From: Parus major
Taxonomy: Eukaryota; Chordata; Aves; Passeriformes; Paridae
Direction: 5' to 3'
NCBI RefSeq assembly: GCF_001522545.3
Contig: NC_031795.1
Location: 6,440,172 to 6,504,171 of the forward strand
Length of the DNA stretch: 64,000 bases
Part shown: positions 45,601-60,600 of the stretch, piece by piece
Layout: each line of letters starts with the position of its first letter
Numbering within the stretch: the stretch's first letter is position 1
Program-made: the position numbers and the translations under genes
Notes under the pieces: generated by a model
What the model was told of the DNA's origin: nothing
What the model saw: only the letters and a program-made list of their open reading frames with translations
The model's database searches: none

Positions 45601-48600
45601 GAGGTGGGAAGCCTGCTGAAGAGCAGCTGATACTTGGTTGGTTTTGTGTTTTTCCTAGTGTTTAGGGCTGGCTTAATTACCACTTGTACTGAGGAAGCAG
45701 AGCTGCAGAAGAGTTCTGCAACTGGCTGCAGTTGTTCTCTTCTCCAGGTTCTCTTGATTCTTTTTTTTTTTTAATTGTTTCCAAACCCACACTGCTCTAT
45801 CTGTATAATTTGCATCTTGGTGTAATTAAAAGAATACATTAACAACTGCCTGACTTGCCAGGACACCCAGGATTTTAATAATTCATTGCTAGAACGGAAT
45901 CTTTACGCTGAATGTGAGTGAAAGTTAACTATAGCTATACTGTAGTCTGTCAGTTGTCAGTCCATGTTGTCTCTTAGTAGGTTTTGTGCTTACAGATCAA
46001 AAATAGTCTGCCAGAGCTCAAGGAGTGTTTGGATAACGCTCTTAAGCACATGGTAGAATTTCAGGGTTGATCTGTTCTGGACCAGGAGTTGGACTTAATG
46101 ATTTTTGTAGGATCAAGCTTGGCCCTCTGTGTTTGGAGTCAAGCACAGGCCCAAAGCTATTGCAGGAACAGAGGTCTAGGTGCTGTGGCTTGTCCAAATC
46201 TGGTTGTCAATGGGAATATTTTGAACTATACTCATTTACATTATAATATTAATTTTAATAGATAAATGTAGTTTTGGTTGCAAAGTGTGGTTTTGTCTCC
46301 TGCGTCAGCATAGCTGCTGCCTGCGTGGTAATCTTAAAACTAACTATAATAAATACATACAATGTTACTGCAACAATGATGAAAGAATGAGTGATACAGG
46401 ACCATACCAGCGCAGTTCATAGGGAGGGGAACAGCTTTGCTGAAACTAGCTTGTTGTAGCTCTCTCCTTGACATCAGAATTGGAAATGGGGAGGGAAGCG
46501 TGGTGCCTTGATGCCAGACTAGAACAACTAGCTAGCATAGAATATCTTGAGCTAGAAGAGACTCACAAGAATCATTGAGTCCAACTCCTGGCCCTGCATA
46601 GGACACCCCAAGAACATTGTCCAAATGCTCCTTGAGCTCTGGCAGCCTTGGTGCCTTGACTGCTCCCCTGGGGAGCCTGTTCAGTGTCTGACCAGTCACT
46701 TTCCAGTCATCAACCAGTCACTGACCAGTCTTTTCCTGATATCCGACCTAATCCTCCTCTGACACAGCTCCAGCAGTTCCTTTGGGTCACTGCTCAGAGA
46801 GAGCAGAGATCAGAGCTGCCACTTGTGAGGAAGCTGCAGACCCTGGTGAGTCCTGACCTCTTCATATCCATGCTAAACAAGCTGCATGACCTCAGCTACT
46901 CCTTCTATGGCCCCTTTTGACCCTTCACCATCTTCATAGCTCAGAGACATCAGCCGTGGCCAGTTATTCCTGCACTCACCTACAGATTTCTGACTGTGGT
47001 GAGGGCACCAGTCTTATTCTGCAAGCATAGTGGCAGTGTCAGGTCTGTTCAGACACAACAACTCAGGCTTTTGGCATGAGCTTTGGGAGATTCACCTCTG
47101 TGCTGCACTTGTGCCAGCAAAATGTCACACAGGTGAGTTGGTTTCACCTTTTGGACTGGCATCTGCCTATCTGGTGTGGCTGGGACCATGTTTCTATATA
47201 CACAAATGTGATTTTTTTGGTCCTTCTTTGACTCATGTCATGACTAGAGGCAGCCTGTGCTCAGAAATGGACCCATATGTTGCATTTATGCACCAAGTCT
47301 AAGGCAGAAGTAAAATAACTTTGTGAAGTTATAGCAATGGGAATAGCACCAACACCCAGTGTGAGCATTAAAGCTGGATTTAATGACTCTTGCCCATTGA
47401 AAGAGTCCAATTCCTGCATTTGATTCCTATAAGTAAGACCAACTGGTGCTAAAGCATCTGCCTGGAAGATTCCCAGCCTCAGCATTCTCTCCACTCCATC
47501 TTTTTTGGGAATTTTGTGCATGTTGTTCCTTTAAAATAAACCCACCTTGGCTGGTCAGCATCTTTGGAAAGCTGAGAAAATGGTGGCTCATGCTACACGA
47601 AGCAGTTCAATAACGGGTGTTTCGTAAGAAATTACTCTCATGTCCCTGCAAAGTTTGTTCTTCTTGCGGTGGACAAGTGTTGTTAATAAAGCTCTGGGTT
47701 AAAGCAAAAATTCTCTGGTCAGGTACAATCTTCCTATCAAGTAGCTTTAACAGAAGTTTTTTGATTCAAGCAGAGAAGTAGAACTGTTTAGACTTTAATT
47801 GTGAGTGACCACTAGAACATGCTCTTTAGTGAAGGAGCAGTTGTATAAAATACATAAATACAGTTTCAAACATGAGATTGCATCAAGCGTACATGTTTTG
47901 GGTTTGTTGAGATTTTTTTAAATTATTCTTCCAGGAGCTAAATAACCTTTTTTCCCCTGTTCTCTAGGGATTTAAGTCATAATAATTTATTATCATCCAA
48001 CTGGAGCATTGATTTGTCTGTCCATACTCTCCAAGAAGTGTAAGTTGTTTTTTTATGAGGATAAAGTCTCAAGATATCCTATCTAATTCTAATTAGAATG
48101 TTTTATTGCATGTCAAGATACCTGCAGAAATAGTCAGTGCAAGTTAATTAAATTAATTTAATTAAAAGTGGATACTCCATGTTGACAGCATATTTCATGT
48201 ATAAAACTGTTGTGTTGTGAGCAGAAATCTTTCCTGTGAAAGTCAGAAGACCAATATTTTTAAAGAGGATTGAGGTTATTGGCTATAGCTGCTTTTAAAT
48301 GAAAGAGAAGTAATAATATCCATGAAAATGAGAAAAGCTAGCATATTTCACTGTTCAAATTTTTCAAATTATTAGTATTTAAGCTCTTGGGGAATCTTTT
48401 TTGTCAACTACTAAGTATTATTAATACAGTAAAATTGTTAAATGCATTGAGATGAATTATTTGTACTGTGTACAGAAGGATTTTTCTCCTCTTTGAAGTG
48501 TAAAAAAAATTTTTTGCCCTCTATTTAAGGAAAATGAATTACAATGAGCTAAGTGAAATTCCGTATTTTGGAGAAACAACTTCCAATATAACTCTTCTCT

Positions 48601-51600
48601 CATTGTAAGTAATAGCTCATCTGCCTTCTTCTTGTTTAACAAATTGAAGAGCCACATTAGAGTTCTGCTTTTGTAAGAAAGCATCTTTTTTCTTGAAATA
48701 TTGCTCAAGTAAAGAGCATCAGGGGATATGTAAGCACTCTTTAAAGAAGTACAAATCAGTTAGACAATCAAGTCACCCTAAATTACCCGTAAAAAGCAGT
48801 CAACCAAGGCAGGCAGCTTTGAGGGGGTGGGATTCAGTCCAGGTATGATACTTCCCACAAGGACCAGCTCAGCTATAGGCTTCAGAATTTGAATCTGTTC
48901 ATACGTCACGGTGGCAAATAGCTCTTGGATTTGCAGTATTGCTTTAGGAATTAACACTTTTGAAAGCATGTGGTGCATGCCCCATTCATGAAGCCCACTA
49001 GCATGTTGATATACAGAATCCTTTTACTGTTTAAGCTGTGCAACTGGAAGGATGAGATGTTGTAGTAATCATATTTATTGCTGATTTTTTCAGGGTGCAC
49101 AATACCATTCCAGAAATAAATGCTGAGCAACTCCAGGTCTACCTTTCATTGGAAAATTTAGATCTTAGTTCTAATCTTATCTCAGAAATCAAAGCCTCTT
49201 CCTTTCCACGAATGCAACTGAAGTACCTGTAAGTATGAGTGATATACTGTCTCTGGGATTCCTGGCTCTACAATGATAATGTTGGAGACCTCATTTACTC
49301 TTAAATAAGTGTTTTAAAGTTGGCATCCTTACACAACTTTGAACTGGTAGCTGTGCTTAATGGAGCTACGGATATCCCTGAAATAAAATAGTTTTCATAC
49401 CATTCTGTATTATATTTTCCCAAATAACATGCTGTTGTCAGAATGCAGGTACCTAAGCCATCAGGGACAGGGAATAATAATTTCTGCCCTGTTTGTGTAG
49501 ATCACTGTGGACACTGTGTTAACCACTTAACATGGACTTATCTGAAACGTGGATGTGCAGTAAAAATTCTCACACTGATACCTTTGGGGAAAAGGATTTA
49601 GCTTGGTATCCCAGAATTCAGATTTCTCATGGGACTTCACAGGGGTCTGGGGTTCTGTTAATCAGTGGTTGCTCTGAGTTGCTTGTGCCATTGTGTTCAT
49701 CAAATTCTCTATGTTCTAAAAGGCCTCTTTCCTTTTTCCTTCCTTAGGAATCTGAGTAACAACAGAATAACTACTCTAGAAGCAGGTTGCCTTGATAACT
49801 TATCTAGCTCACTAATGGTGATAAAACTGAACAGAAATAGGATTAGTATGATTCCACCAAAGATCTTCAGATTGCCTCATGTGCAGTTTCTGTAAGTAAC
49901 AGCCTTGAAAACATCAAAACAGCATTTACAGCTGAGCTGTTAATCTCAGCATGTTCTTGACTTTCATACAGTGGTGCTTGTTGCAAGGTGTCTTAATATT
50001 TGAATGTCATCTTTATGGAAGGGAACTGAAAAGGAACCGGATTAAGATAGTGGAAAGTCTTACATTCCAAGGATTGGAATCCTTAAAATCCTTGAAGATG
50101 CAGCGCAATGGGATAAGCAGACTAATGGATGGAGCCTTCTTTGGCCTGGGTAATATCGAGGAATTGTGAGTATACCTGGTTGTGGAATTTTTTTAGCAAA
50201 AAGGAAATGGCCCTGGAGAGTTGTGTCCTGTATGGTTTCTCTTACATCATAGCTGTGCTGAGATATTGATGAAATCATAGGAAAAGAGTATTTTCCCATT
50301 ATTTTTATGTCATGTCTGGTTACTTCAGAAGTGGAAAGATACACTTTGCCATTCCTAGAAGTGTTCAAGGCCAGGTAGAATAGGGCTGAATAGAGCAACC
50401 TGGTCTAGCAGAAGGTGTCCCTGCCCATGACAGGGAGTTGGAATTGGATGATCTTTGAGGTCCTTTCCAACACAAACCAGTCTTGTGATTCCATTATATT
50501 GGTCCTCTTTCCAGCTTCTTCCCACATGGTGATCAGGAATGTTTGCCTCTGTAGCTGCTTTTTGCTGGTTTTCATTTGCATAACATGGGGTTGTTCTTTC
50601 CTCTGTGACTTTGACAGTGTGAACACAAGGATGTATGATGCAATGTTAGCAAAATACTTATTTTTTAGAAGTTATTTTTGAGAATAGAGATTATAATTTT
50701 GTTTCTGCCACTGGATCCCTGAAGCTGGTGTTGAGTTACTCAGTTCTTCATATACTTTAGTTCATTTTTTTTTTTCATTTCAATGGGGTTGAAAGAACCA
50801 TGCATTTTGTGTTGTTTATGGCTGAAAGTTAGTAAATCATTCTGAGATCCACAAGGTGAAATTTTTTAAGTAGATGTTTCATTGATTATCTATTTGGCAA
50901 ATGTGTTTTCCTTCTAATTCATTAGAGAACTGGAACATAATAACTTAACAGAAGTAAACAAGGGCTGGCTGTATGGGCTGCGGACGTTGCAACAACTCTA
51001 TGTTAGCCAGAATGCCATCACCAGGATCAGCCCAGATGCATGGGAATTCTGCCAAAGACTTGCTGAGCTGTAAGTCCTGGGCTGCTATTCATTGGGGATT
51101 TTTGGAATGTTGCAAATATTGATTGGCAAGAATGAGGACTTCTTTGGTAATTCAATTTTCTTGCTAGGCCTATGGTTATGATGTATTTTAATTATAAGTA
51201 TTCTGTCAGAGAAATTAGAACACAATAGTTAATCAAGTCAGATAGTGTCTTAATAATTAGTCCCCCTGCTTGCCTTTAAAGTGTGTGTTGAATGTTTCCA
51301 GAGACTTGTCATACAATCAGCTCACTCGCCTCAAGGAATCTGCCTTTGTGGGACTTGGCTTTTTGGAGAAGCTAAACCTGGGGGACAATCACATTAATCA
51401 CATTGCTGATGGTGTTTTTAGAGGTCTGACAAATCTTCAAACCTTGTAAGTACAGAAAACTTCAAACAGAAATCTCAGTTTAAAGCAATATTAATTTATG
51501 TGGAGCTTTTGGAAGTAGAGACAATGGATACTGCACTATGGAAGCCTGAGATCATGGTTGGTGCTGTCCTGCCTGCGGGTGTGGTAGGTCTGATAATCTC

Positions 51601-54600
51601 CTGGCTTACCAGGAAGACAGAATTCCAGCCCAGCTAAAACAAACCAACACTCAATATTAGAGGTGGTAAGAAACAGTGACTTGGTGATGTTGAGTGCTCA
51701 GATGTGTGTCCTGCCAGTTCTGAGAGGTGTGGGTACCTTGTGTATCCTACTGTGGAGCAAATAGCCTGGAGCTCTTTATTCTTAGAGGGCTTCCTTAGGT
51801 TTGGAACCTCAGAAACCAAGGACTGAACCCTTTTGTGTTGTAGAAGGCATGGTTTAGCCCATCTTGCTCATGTGCTGACCTGACATAACATAACAGTGGG
51901 TGTAGAGTTGCTTCTCGCTGTTGAAGGCGCAGCTTTGCACTTGCCAGCACCTTTTGTGGCAGATCATGGATATTTCTGAAAAGACCCAGTCCTGTCCCAA
52001 GTAGATCTGAACAGTTGTAATTATTGTAAACAACAGTACTTGAAAAAGGAGTCAAAATTTATAACTCCTCTGTCACTTCATTAAATAAATGCTTCAATAA
52101 GCAAACTCACCAGAGAGATTTATGCAAGCAGTCATATTCTGTTAACCTTAATGCAACCTTTTAATGGAATAATGAAACATAATTTCTTAGATTTAGAGTA
52201 GCATGAAAAAGAACAAGAGCAGATTAATTAGTAGGTTTTCCTGGGCTCTCAGGGGTGTCAACAGTGAGGGCCTGGCCCTTTGCTTTGGGACTGGAATGTG
52301 CAGGATGGAGAGCAGTGGTGATTAACAAGCCTCCAAGCATTAGTGCCCAGCCACGCATGAGGAGCCAGCTCCTCTCTCACACAATGAGGGGCTTTTCTTT
52401 TGGGCTGCTCACTTGTTTTGCTGAGTGGTCTGAGTAGTGGAGTGTAAAAATACTTTAAAAAACAAGAGATACTGTGTTTTAGTTCCATTGTTGGTTGTGT
52501 GCTGGTTGTTTGGTGCTACGGCTGGTGTACATACGTTCAGCTCCTGCCACTCTGCAGTGTAGGAGAATAAAGTGTAAAAGTGTACATTAACTGCAAGTTA
52601 TGATTGCAGATGTATCTAAGGATAGCACTGAAGTTTTGAAGATTTATGTATTATCACATTATTTACTTCATAATACCGTGAGCAGTTTGGCATTTGTATT
52701 CTCCAGCATTCACAGTCTAACATTCTGAAGTAGACCTTGAGATAATTCAAGAAAGGTGTTTTAAATCACAAAAATTAGCAAATTGAAAATAAACTTGGCA
52801 TAATATTCATATAATCATTATTAGCTCAGCTCCATGTTGGGTACCTTAGCTTGCATAATTTTCAAAGAGGTAAATATTTAATGTGAGCAAGTTTCAAGGC
52901 CATATTTGTTCAGACCTTGTGATGCATGAAATACTGAATTCTTTTCTTTTTGTCCTAAACTTGGAAGTGTATAAATACAAATTGTGGAAGTGACTTCTGT
53001 GTGTGGTTTTATCAAGACTTTTTTATTTCAAAGTAAGGAAAACAAGAAAATTGTGTGTTACCACTGATGGTATCCTGGAGGTTGGTCCTAGGCTCTTTCA
53101 TGATGGTGTTCTACACAGTTTACAGTCTCACCTAATGGGAAAGTAGAGACTTCATTTTTCCCTCATTAGCACAGGGAAAGAGGTGTTTATATGAGTGATA
53201 TATACAGTTGCCTGTATATGCAGCTAGTTTTGTGTCAGTTGACTCATTTGGAAGCGTCATCTAGCTGTTACATAGAATATCTGGTAAAACACAGGACAGA
53301 CTATTTTTTATTAGCATGATTTCCTTTAAATACACTCCTCTCTGTGCATGGTGGTATCAAAGCAGATGCTCTGGGCTCAGTCCATGCCATTCAGGATAAC
53401 AGTGCAACTGAATTTATTTCATCTTATCTCTGAAGACTATTTAATCCTCTCCAAACTGTATTGTTCTATTGCTTTTGCTGTTTGTACCTCTCTTCTCCAT
53501 GAAGGCCTGAAGTGTTGTGCTGAGGTCAAACAGAAATCCCATTAGCTGATAACGAGATTTGTGAGCAGAATATCAACTTAATTTTGAAAATCCACCACAG
53601 TGTGCCTGGCAGGCCTACACTGTAACCTGGATGTAATCCCTTAATATGCTAATGCTGGTACAAGCCTGCTACTCGTGAAGATTAATGCTGCTTGTGCATT
53701 GGTTATTCTCTTTCATGAACCAACTTGCTTCAGGAGCCTCTCCCAGCTCCTGGCAAATAGTCCATCACATGAAAAGTGCTGGTCAGACCAGGGTTTTCCT
53801 TAAATGCCACATCTGCAGAATTTGTTTGTGGTGCTGACTGCAACACTTACCATGAGCAGTTTTCCCTTTTGCCCCTCTGAAGTGAGAAATTCATCTCCTG
53901 ACAAGCTTAGTTTTGTAAAAGATTTGACACCTTCAAGGTAATGCTGTGCCAGAGCTCTGTATCTGGCTGTCTTCCCCAGCTCACCATTAGCCCTGGTCAT
54001 GATGATGCTCCAAGGCTTCTTTCTAAGAAATGTCTTCTCCTGCAGGGACTTGCGGAACAATGAGATCTCCTGGGCCATAGAAGATGCAAATGAAGCTTTT
54101 GTGGGACTCACCAGGCTGGATAAATTGTATGTATTATAAATTAAGGGAACAATAGCACTTCCCAGGCATGCAGAGAGGGAGAGTGCAAAATTTTAAGTTA
54201 TTGTAAATTAATGACACAAGGCAGAAATCCTTTCTCACGGTGTTTCCACTTATGTGCCACAAGCTCTTGATGTAGTCCTGGGTTCCTTGTTCAGGTGCAT
54301 TGGATCCATGTAGCACTGCATTTCCTTACAGCACCAATTTGATTAGGATTGAAGGATTAAGCATAAGTATTTGACTTCATTTATTATTGAGTACCTCACT
54401 GACCTCTGTGTGATGACTGTCGCTTTTTGTGCTTCTTTGGTTTGGGTAAAAGTTAATATTTATCAAAAAACAGCCCCAAAATGAAAAGTATTTTTGAAGA
54501 AATTCAAAACACTATTGCATTAACAAGCGTCTTAGTACTTAGACTGTGCACTTTTCATCCAGTGCTACCTGCTTTGTAGGAAGCTCCATCCTGTGTAGTT

Positions 54601-57600
54601 ACAAACATTGCTTACAACAAATAGCCTGGTGTGAGGGCGCAGTCCAGGAAGTTGTGTGGTGGTGTCAGGTTGGTATTAGAAAGTTATTGCTTCACTCCCA
54701 AGTCCTACTTATTGCTGTTTCATCCTCCTAACTTAAATTATCTTCTGACACAGTTCTAGCCCAGATCTCTTTAAGTTGAAGGTACAAATGGAGCCCTGTT
54801 CTTGGGAAAATTAGTTGAGCCTTTAATCTAAAAAAAATAGTATTTAGTCCTTTATCTCAGCTAGAATTAGAAAAAAAATGTAGTTAAACATCATAGGGAG
54901 CTTATTTTGGGTCTTATTTGTGGACTCATATTAACATTCAGACTGGTTTCTGGACCTTTATTTTCAGAATCTTGCAAGGAAACCAAATTAAGACAATTAC
55001 CAAAAAAGCATTCTCTGGTCTTGAAGGACTTGAATATCTGTAAGTATTTGAATTTGTAGAACTCCTCAGTATTTGTCAATTTCAGTCTTGTGTTCTCTGT
55101 GGGATTTTCAAGAATTTGACTGAAGGCAGCATATGAAATCACGCTGACTCATTGTTGTGCGCTTTCCTTAACTTACAGAGATTTAAGCAACAATGCAATA
55201 ATGTCCATCCAAGAAAATGCCTTTGCCCAGGCTCAGCTGAAGGAGCTGTAAGTTCATTACAATTATTTAGAGATTCTTTACAAGCCCTACCTTGGAAAGA
55301 ATTCTTCAGCTATTGTAGGGTTGTTTGAAGTTGTCTGAAGTGTGTCTGCTTTCATTGTGAACTATTTGCAGCAATGCCGGTAAATTACAGACTCAAAGAC
55401 GGTAGCAGAATATTTAGATTTAAGGTTTGATAAAATCTTCACCTGCATTTCCTTAGTTGCAATTAGTAGGAATTAACCTTTTCCTGCTATACTGAACCAT
55501 TAAGCTTTTCCTGTCCTGTGATTTTGCAGCAAGCTCAGCACTGGATATAGACAGTGAACAAAACAATTCATTAGGAATCTCTCAGGGGGATTAGCAAACC
55601 CTATGTTTTTTCTTCCTGTTTTGGGGGGCTAGGGAAAGGCTTTAAAATTCACAGCTAGACAAGATTTTGTATGTGCTCAGAAGATGTTTAAGCTGGTAGG
55701 GTATCTTGTGGTCTTCAGACATCTGAAGTAATATAATGTGAAGTGACCTTCACACCCAAGACTAATCCTACTGTAATGCAGTCCTTTCTGTGAGATTAAA
55801 GTCTCTGACTGTTGTAATCTGGTCTAAAACTGTTACTCCATTAGTTAACTTTGGCCAGATGAACTTAGTCTGCAAGATCTGCCACTGTGAGGAGACAATT
55901 TCAGGTGTTAAAGACTTTTGTTGCCTTCTCTGATGTATTTTAAAGGTGATGAGTCCTTGATATGTACAGGCAAAAAGCAGGATGGAATCCTGGCTTATTT
56001 GGTGCCTCTTTTCTCCCATGACTGGCTTCATCTTAGGGCAGATCACTTCTTGTTAAATGCTGGACTGTCTCAAGTCAGTCATACTCATACTTGGAGCCCT
56101 CCAGTGTCTTGAAGTCAGTTCAGAAGTGGCATCTGACACTCTAGGGAATGAGTAGTAATACCTAAGAAACTTTAAAAGCAGGCGGTAGGAAAGAAGAGAC
56201 ACATCATTTTTTCCTGTTGATAGGTTTTCTGTGGAGCAGAGAAAACAAGCTGCAGTTGATACCTGTATGAAACAAATCACTTTTGGCCTTAAATATTTAT
56301 CAACTGGCATTAAGAATTGAAGCTTCAGCTCATTTCATAATGGCAGTTGTGTTCAGTTTGAGACATGGAGCTGCTCTGCAATGTTATGTTCCTTTTAATT
56401 GCTTTAAAGAGGGATAATTGTGAAGATGATTGTGAAGACAGGCTTAGTGGTTTTGGGATTGTTTTTTTAGAAGCTGAAACTTTGAGTTTATATTCTCGGG
56501 TTAAAATGAAATGCAAGGTTTTAATGCTGACATATAGGGACTGATTCTAGCATAAATAAGTAAGATTTTATAATAAATACCCATATGTATAAAAAGTGTA
56601 AATACGGTGTTTCGCTATGTGTATGCTTTAAGTTGCTTTGTTGCGTCAAATCACACGTATGTGTGTGAAATAAACTTCACTCACCCTTTTGTTTTGCCCT
56701 GTTTCTGCAGAGTGCTGAACACAAGCAGTTTGCTTTGTGACTGCCAGTTGAAATGGCTGCCCCAGTGGCTCAGTGAGAGCCATTTGCTGCAGGCTGTCAG
56801 TGTCAGCTGCGCTCACCCTGAGTGGTTGGCAGGACAAAGCCTTCTCAGTGTGGACCCTGATGACTTTGTTTGTGGTTGGTATTTTTAGTGACTTTTTATT
56901 CAAAAGCACAAGTCTTGTAGCTGAAATCAAGCTGTAGTGCTGAGGAGGTACTTGGTCCTGGCCATGGTGCTCATGTGGGCCCATGTACGTCACTGAGTCT
57001 GCTGTAAGTCTGGGGCTTAATTCTGCATCTCATCGTTCTGTTTTGTGGTTTTTGAGCACTGAAATTAACCCAGGGTGTAGTGCTGTTGGGCATGTTTTTT
57101 TATTTAGCTTACTAGTAAAAATGGATTCTGCTACCATTCTCCCTGCTTTTGACTGCCTTTGGCTTTGTAAGGTCTGTTTGACACTTTCTTCCTGGTTCTT
57201 GCCCATACTAGCAGAATATCATAGAATCATAAAATAATTTGGGTTAGAAGGGACCTTAAAGGTCATCCAGTTCCACCCACTGCCATAGCCAGGGACACCT
57301 TCCACGAGAACAGGTTGCTCCAAGCCCTGGCCAACCTGGCCATGAGCTCTTCCAGGAATGGGGCAGCCACAGCTTCTCTGGGCAAAAATTAGAGTAGTTC
57401 AGGCTCTGGCACATTTTCTGGTGCTCCCTATCTGTGATGTTTATGGTGTTCTCAAACTCTTTGCCCAGAGTCTGGGTGAAGTCTGTGGCAGGCCTGGAAT
57501 TAGTCTGATGTTTCCTTTTCCTGGTGAGCAGTCTTATAACAGTTATTTGAGTATATGCAATTCTTTCATTGCTTTGGTGGCAAAGACTAAAATAATAATC

Positions 57601-60600
57601 ATGCAGGTGCACATACCCATTTCTCCACTCCAGCACCACCACAGTGGCATCTGACAGAGCTCTGCATGTGACTATGAGAGTGTCTTTGCTGAAATAATGG
57701 ATATGGAAATCAGTTTCATTGAGTGGGATGAGACAGTGAACTGCCAGCTTGTTATGCTTTGTGCTTGTAGAACTTCAAGGCTCTTCAGGATATTTAAACT
57801 ATCTGAAAGTCTCAGTCCTTCATAAAATGGCCTGGCTCTTCAGCTAAGCAGGGTTTTCGAGTGTGATCTTAACATAGGAATGAATTATCAGATAGTGGGA
57901 CAAAAGGCAGGGCTGCTCAGCACTACACTTCCACACTGATTGTTTTCAATGCTGATTCTTCTGCCTCCTTCACAGTTTGATTTCCAGCTCAAAACAGCTG
58001 AATTTGTGCACCTCAAGCAGGACATCTGTTCTCAAAGTTTCAGTTTTGCTTACGTTGTCTTTTGAGTGACTTTTCTTGCAATATTAATTCAAGTTTAAGA
58101 GGAAAGTAGCTAATGTTGGTGCTTTACTTTTCAGATAATTTCCCTAAACCGCAGATCAGAGTCCACCCAGAGACCACAGTGGCCTTGCGAGGCACAAATG
58201 TGACCCTGATGTGCGCTGCTGTGAGCAGTAGTGACTCACCCATGGCCACGGCCTGGCGCAAAGACAGCGAGGTCCTCTATGATGCAGAGGTGGAGAATTT
58301 TGCCAGGTACCGGCAGCAAAGTGGGGAGGTGCTGGAATACACCACTGTCCTGCACCTCTTCAATGTGAATTTCACTGATGAAGGGAAGTACCAGTGCATT
58401 GTCACCAACCACTTTGGCTCCAATTATTCCAACAAAGCCAAGCTGACTGTTAATGGTAAGTGATAATGGTAAAAAAGGAGAAACACTCTGAACCTGAAAT
58501 TTCATTTAAGTAGCTACAAATCTATATTTCACTAAAGCTGGTCCAAAATAGTCCTGCAAATATCAGTGGGATTTAGAAGTATCACACATCATTTTATAAA
58601 GCTGGAAAGAAGAGATTATTTTTTGTGGTTGAAAAGCTTCTGTTCACTTTTTGAAAGTGGCAGTTATCTCCTGGGCTTTATTAGAACACAATTAGTTGTT
58701 CATCTAGTTAATTTGAGGTAGAATTCTTTCAACTAATAGTTCCCTCTACTGTCTTGTCAGAACTCAGCACCTTTCCCACATGTTTGTAAAACTGGGGAAG
58801 GCTCATCTGAAAATAAGTGGCAGGAACTCTGAAAAGTCAAAATAGAAGTCTTTTTATTATTTATAGCCATCATGAGTCTGTTTATTTTGAGGGAAGGGGA
58901 GGTAAGAAGACAATGTTCACATCAGTCAGTAGACCACCGATCCCCACAGCTCCTCAGAGCAGAGGTGAGGAGATGGAAGATTACCTTCCATGTTAGCAGG
59001 GAAGAAAAATGTGCCAAAGACTTTTCCCTGGATTCTTCCCATGAGAAATCACCTTCACATCATCTTAGAGGAACTTAATGGCTTTAAACTGAAATAGAGT
59101 AGGTTTGCATGAAGAATTTTCTCCAAGTGAGGGTGGCAAAGCCATGGCACAGATTGCCCAGAGAAGCTGTGGCTGCTCCATCCGTGCAAGCATTCCATGG
59201 CCAGGCTGGACAGTGCTTGGGGCAACCTGGGAGAGTGGGAGGTGTCCTTGCCCTTGGGCATGGATTGTCTTAAGGGTCCCTTTCAACCAGAAGCATTCCG
59301 TGATTCTATGAACACTGTTGATACTGTATTTACATTTTGGGAGAAAGGCTCTTAGAAATAACCACTGGAAATCCGTGCAGTTCTTCAGAAGAATCTGTTC
59401 CTCTCTGTTACAGAGTGTTTCAGATATGTTTTCAAATTTCTTTCTGCTGTGGAGCTTTTGCTGCATTTTACCTGACACTGAAAATGCTGATTCAATGTCC
59501 CCTTTGATCCAGAGCTCCCTTCTTTCCTGAAAACTCCCATGGATCTCACTATCCGCACTGGGGCAATGGCCCGTCTGGAGTGTGCTGCCGAGGGCCACCC
59601 CCCACCACAGATCTCCTGGCAGAAAGATGGTGGGACAGACTTCCCTGCTGCGAGAGAGAGGAGGATGCACGTCATGCCAGAGGACGATGTGTTCTTCATT
59701 GCAAACGTGAAGATGGAAGACATGGGGATCTACAGCTGCATGGCCCAGAACATCGCAGGGGGACTTTCAGCCAATGCTACCCTGACTGTGCTGGGTAAGT
59801 GTGACTGGCCTGTGCTGGCAGATGGATCCCTGCACATCTGCAGTGGAAGTGTAGCTTAGCTATAAGTAACAAGTTGAAATGGTGGAGAATGAAGTTAAAA
59901 TATGAAGAGCAGCACTTGGTGTGATGTTTACACAGTGAAGCTTTAGAAGCTGAGTTGCAGAGCTACTCAGTGGAATTGGAGTTAGTGTGATCTTTGCAGG
60001 GAGCTGAGGGGCATATCTTAGTCCAGCAGTGTAGATTAGGCAAGTAATTTGTGTTGCCTTAGAGCAAATTTTGTCACAGGTAACAAACTTGCCACAAAGA
60101 AGACCAGTGGGATCTTGGGATGCATGAGAAAGAGCGTTGCCAGCAGGTCAGGAAGGTGATCCTGCCCCTCTGCTCAGCCCTAGTGAGGCACATCTGGAGT
60201 GCTGTGTCCAGTTCTGGGCTCCTCAGGACAAGGGGGATGCAGAGTTCCTGGAGCAAGTCCAGCAGAAGCTACAGAGATGATGAAGTGACTGGAACATCAT
60301 TCTTACAAGGAAATGGTGAATCTTAGAGGCCTTTTCCAACCTAAATGATTTCATGATTCTGTGAAAAGCTGAGAGAACTGGGCTTGTTCAACCTTGAGAA
60401 AGAACAGCTGGGAGGGGCCCTCATCAATGTGTGTCCATGTCTGCAGGGAGGGGTCAGAGGATGCACCTGGCTGTGCTTGGTGGTGCTCAGCAATGGGACA
60501 AGAGGCCACGGGCAGAAACAGATGCACACACAGCAAGTTCTGCATGAATATGAGGAAGAACTTCTTTACTGTGTGGGAACAGGCTGTCCAGAGAGGAAGG

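Larger units (their letters stand above)
42601..47967 (+). other. LRIG2: LRIG2 intron 1
   Basis: This 5.4-kb intron begins GTAAGTG and ends TTCTCTAG. It contains a CR1 copy 138 bases after the donor, a second CpG-rich block (about 43075-43260) and three more CR1 fragments (45008-45112, 46008-46113, 46536-46941). A T-run lies at 45761-45773. I see no other gene in it. Confidence 0.85.
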
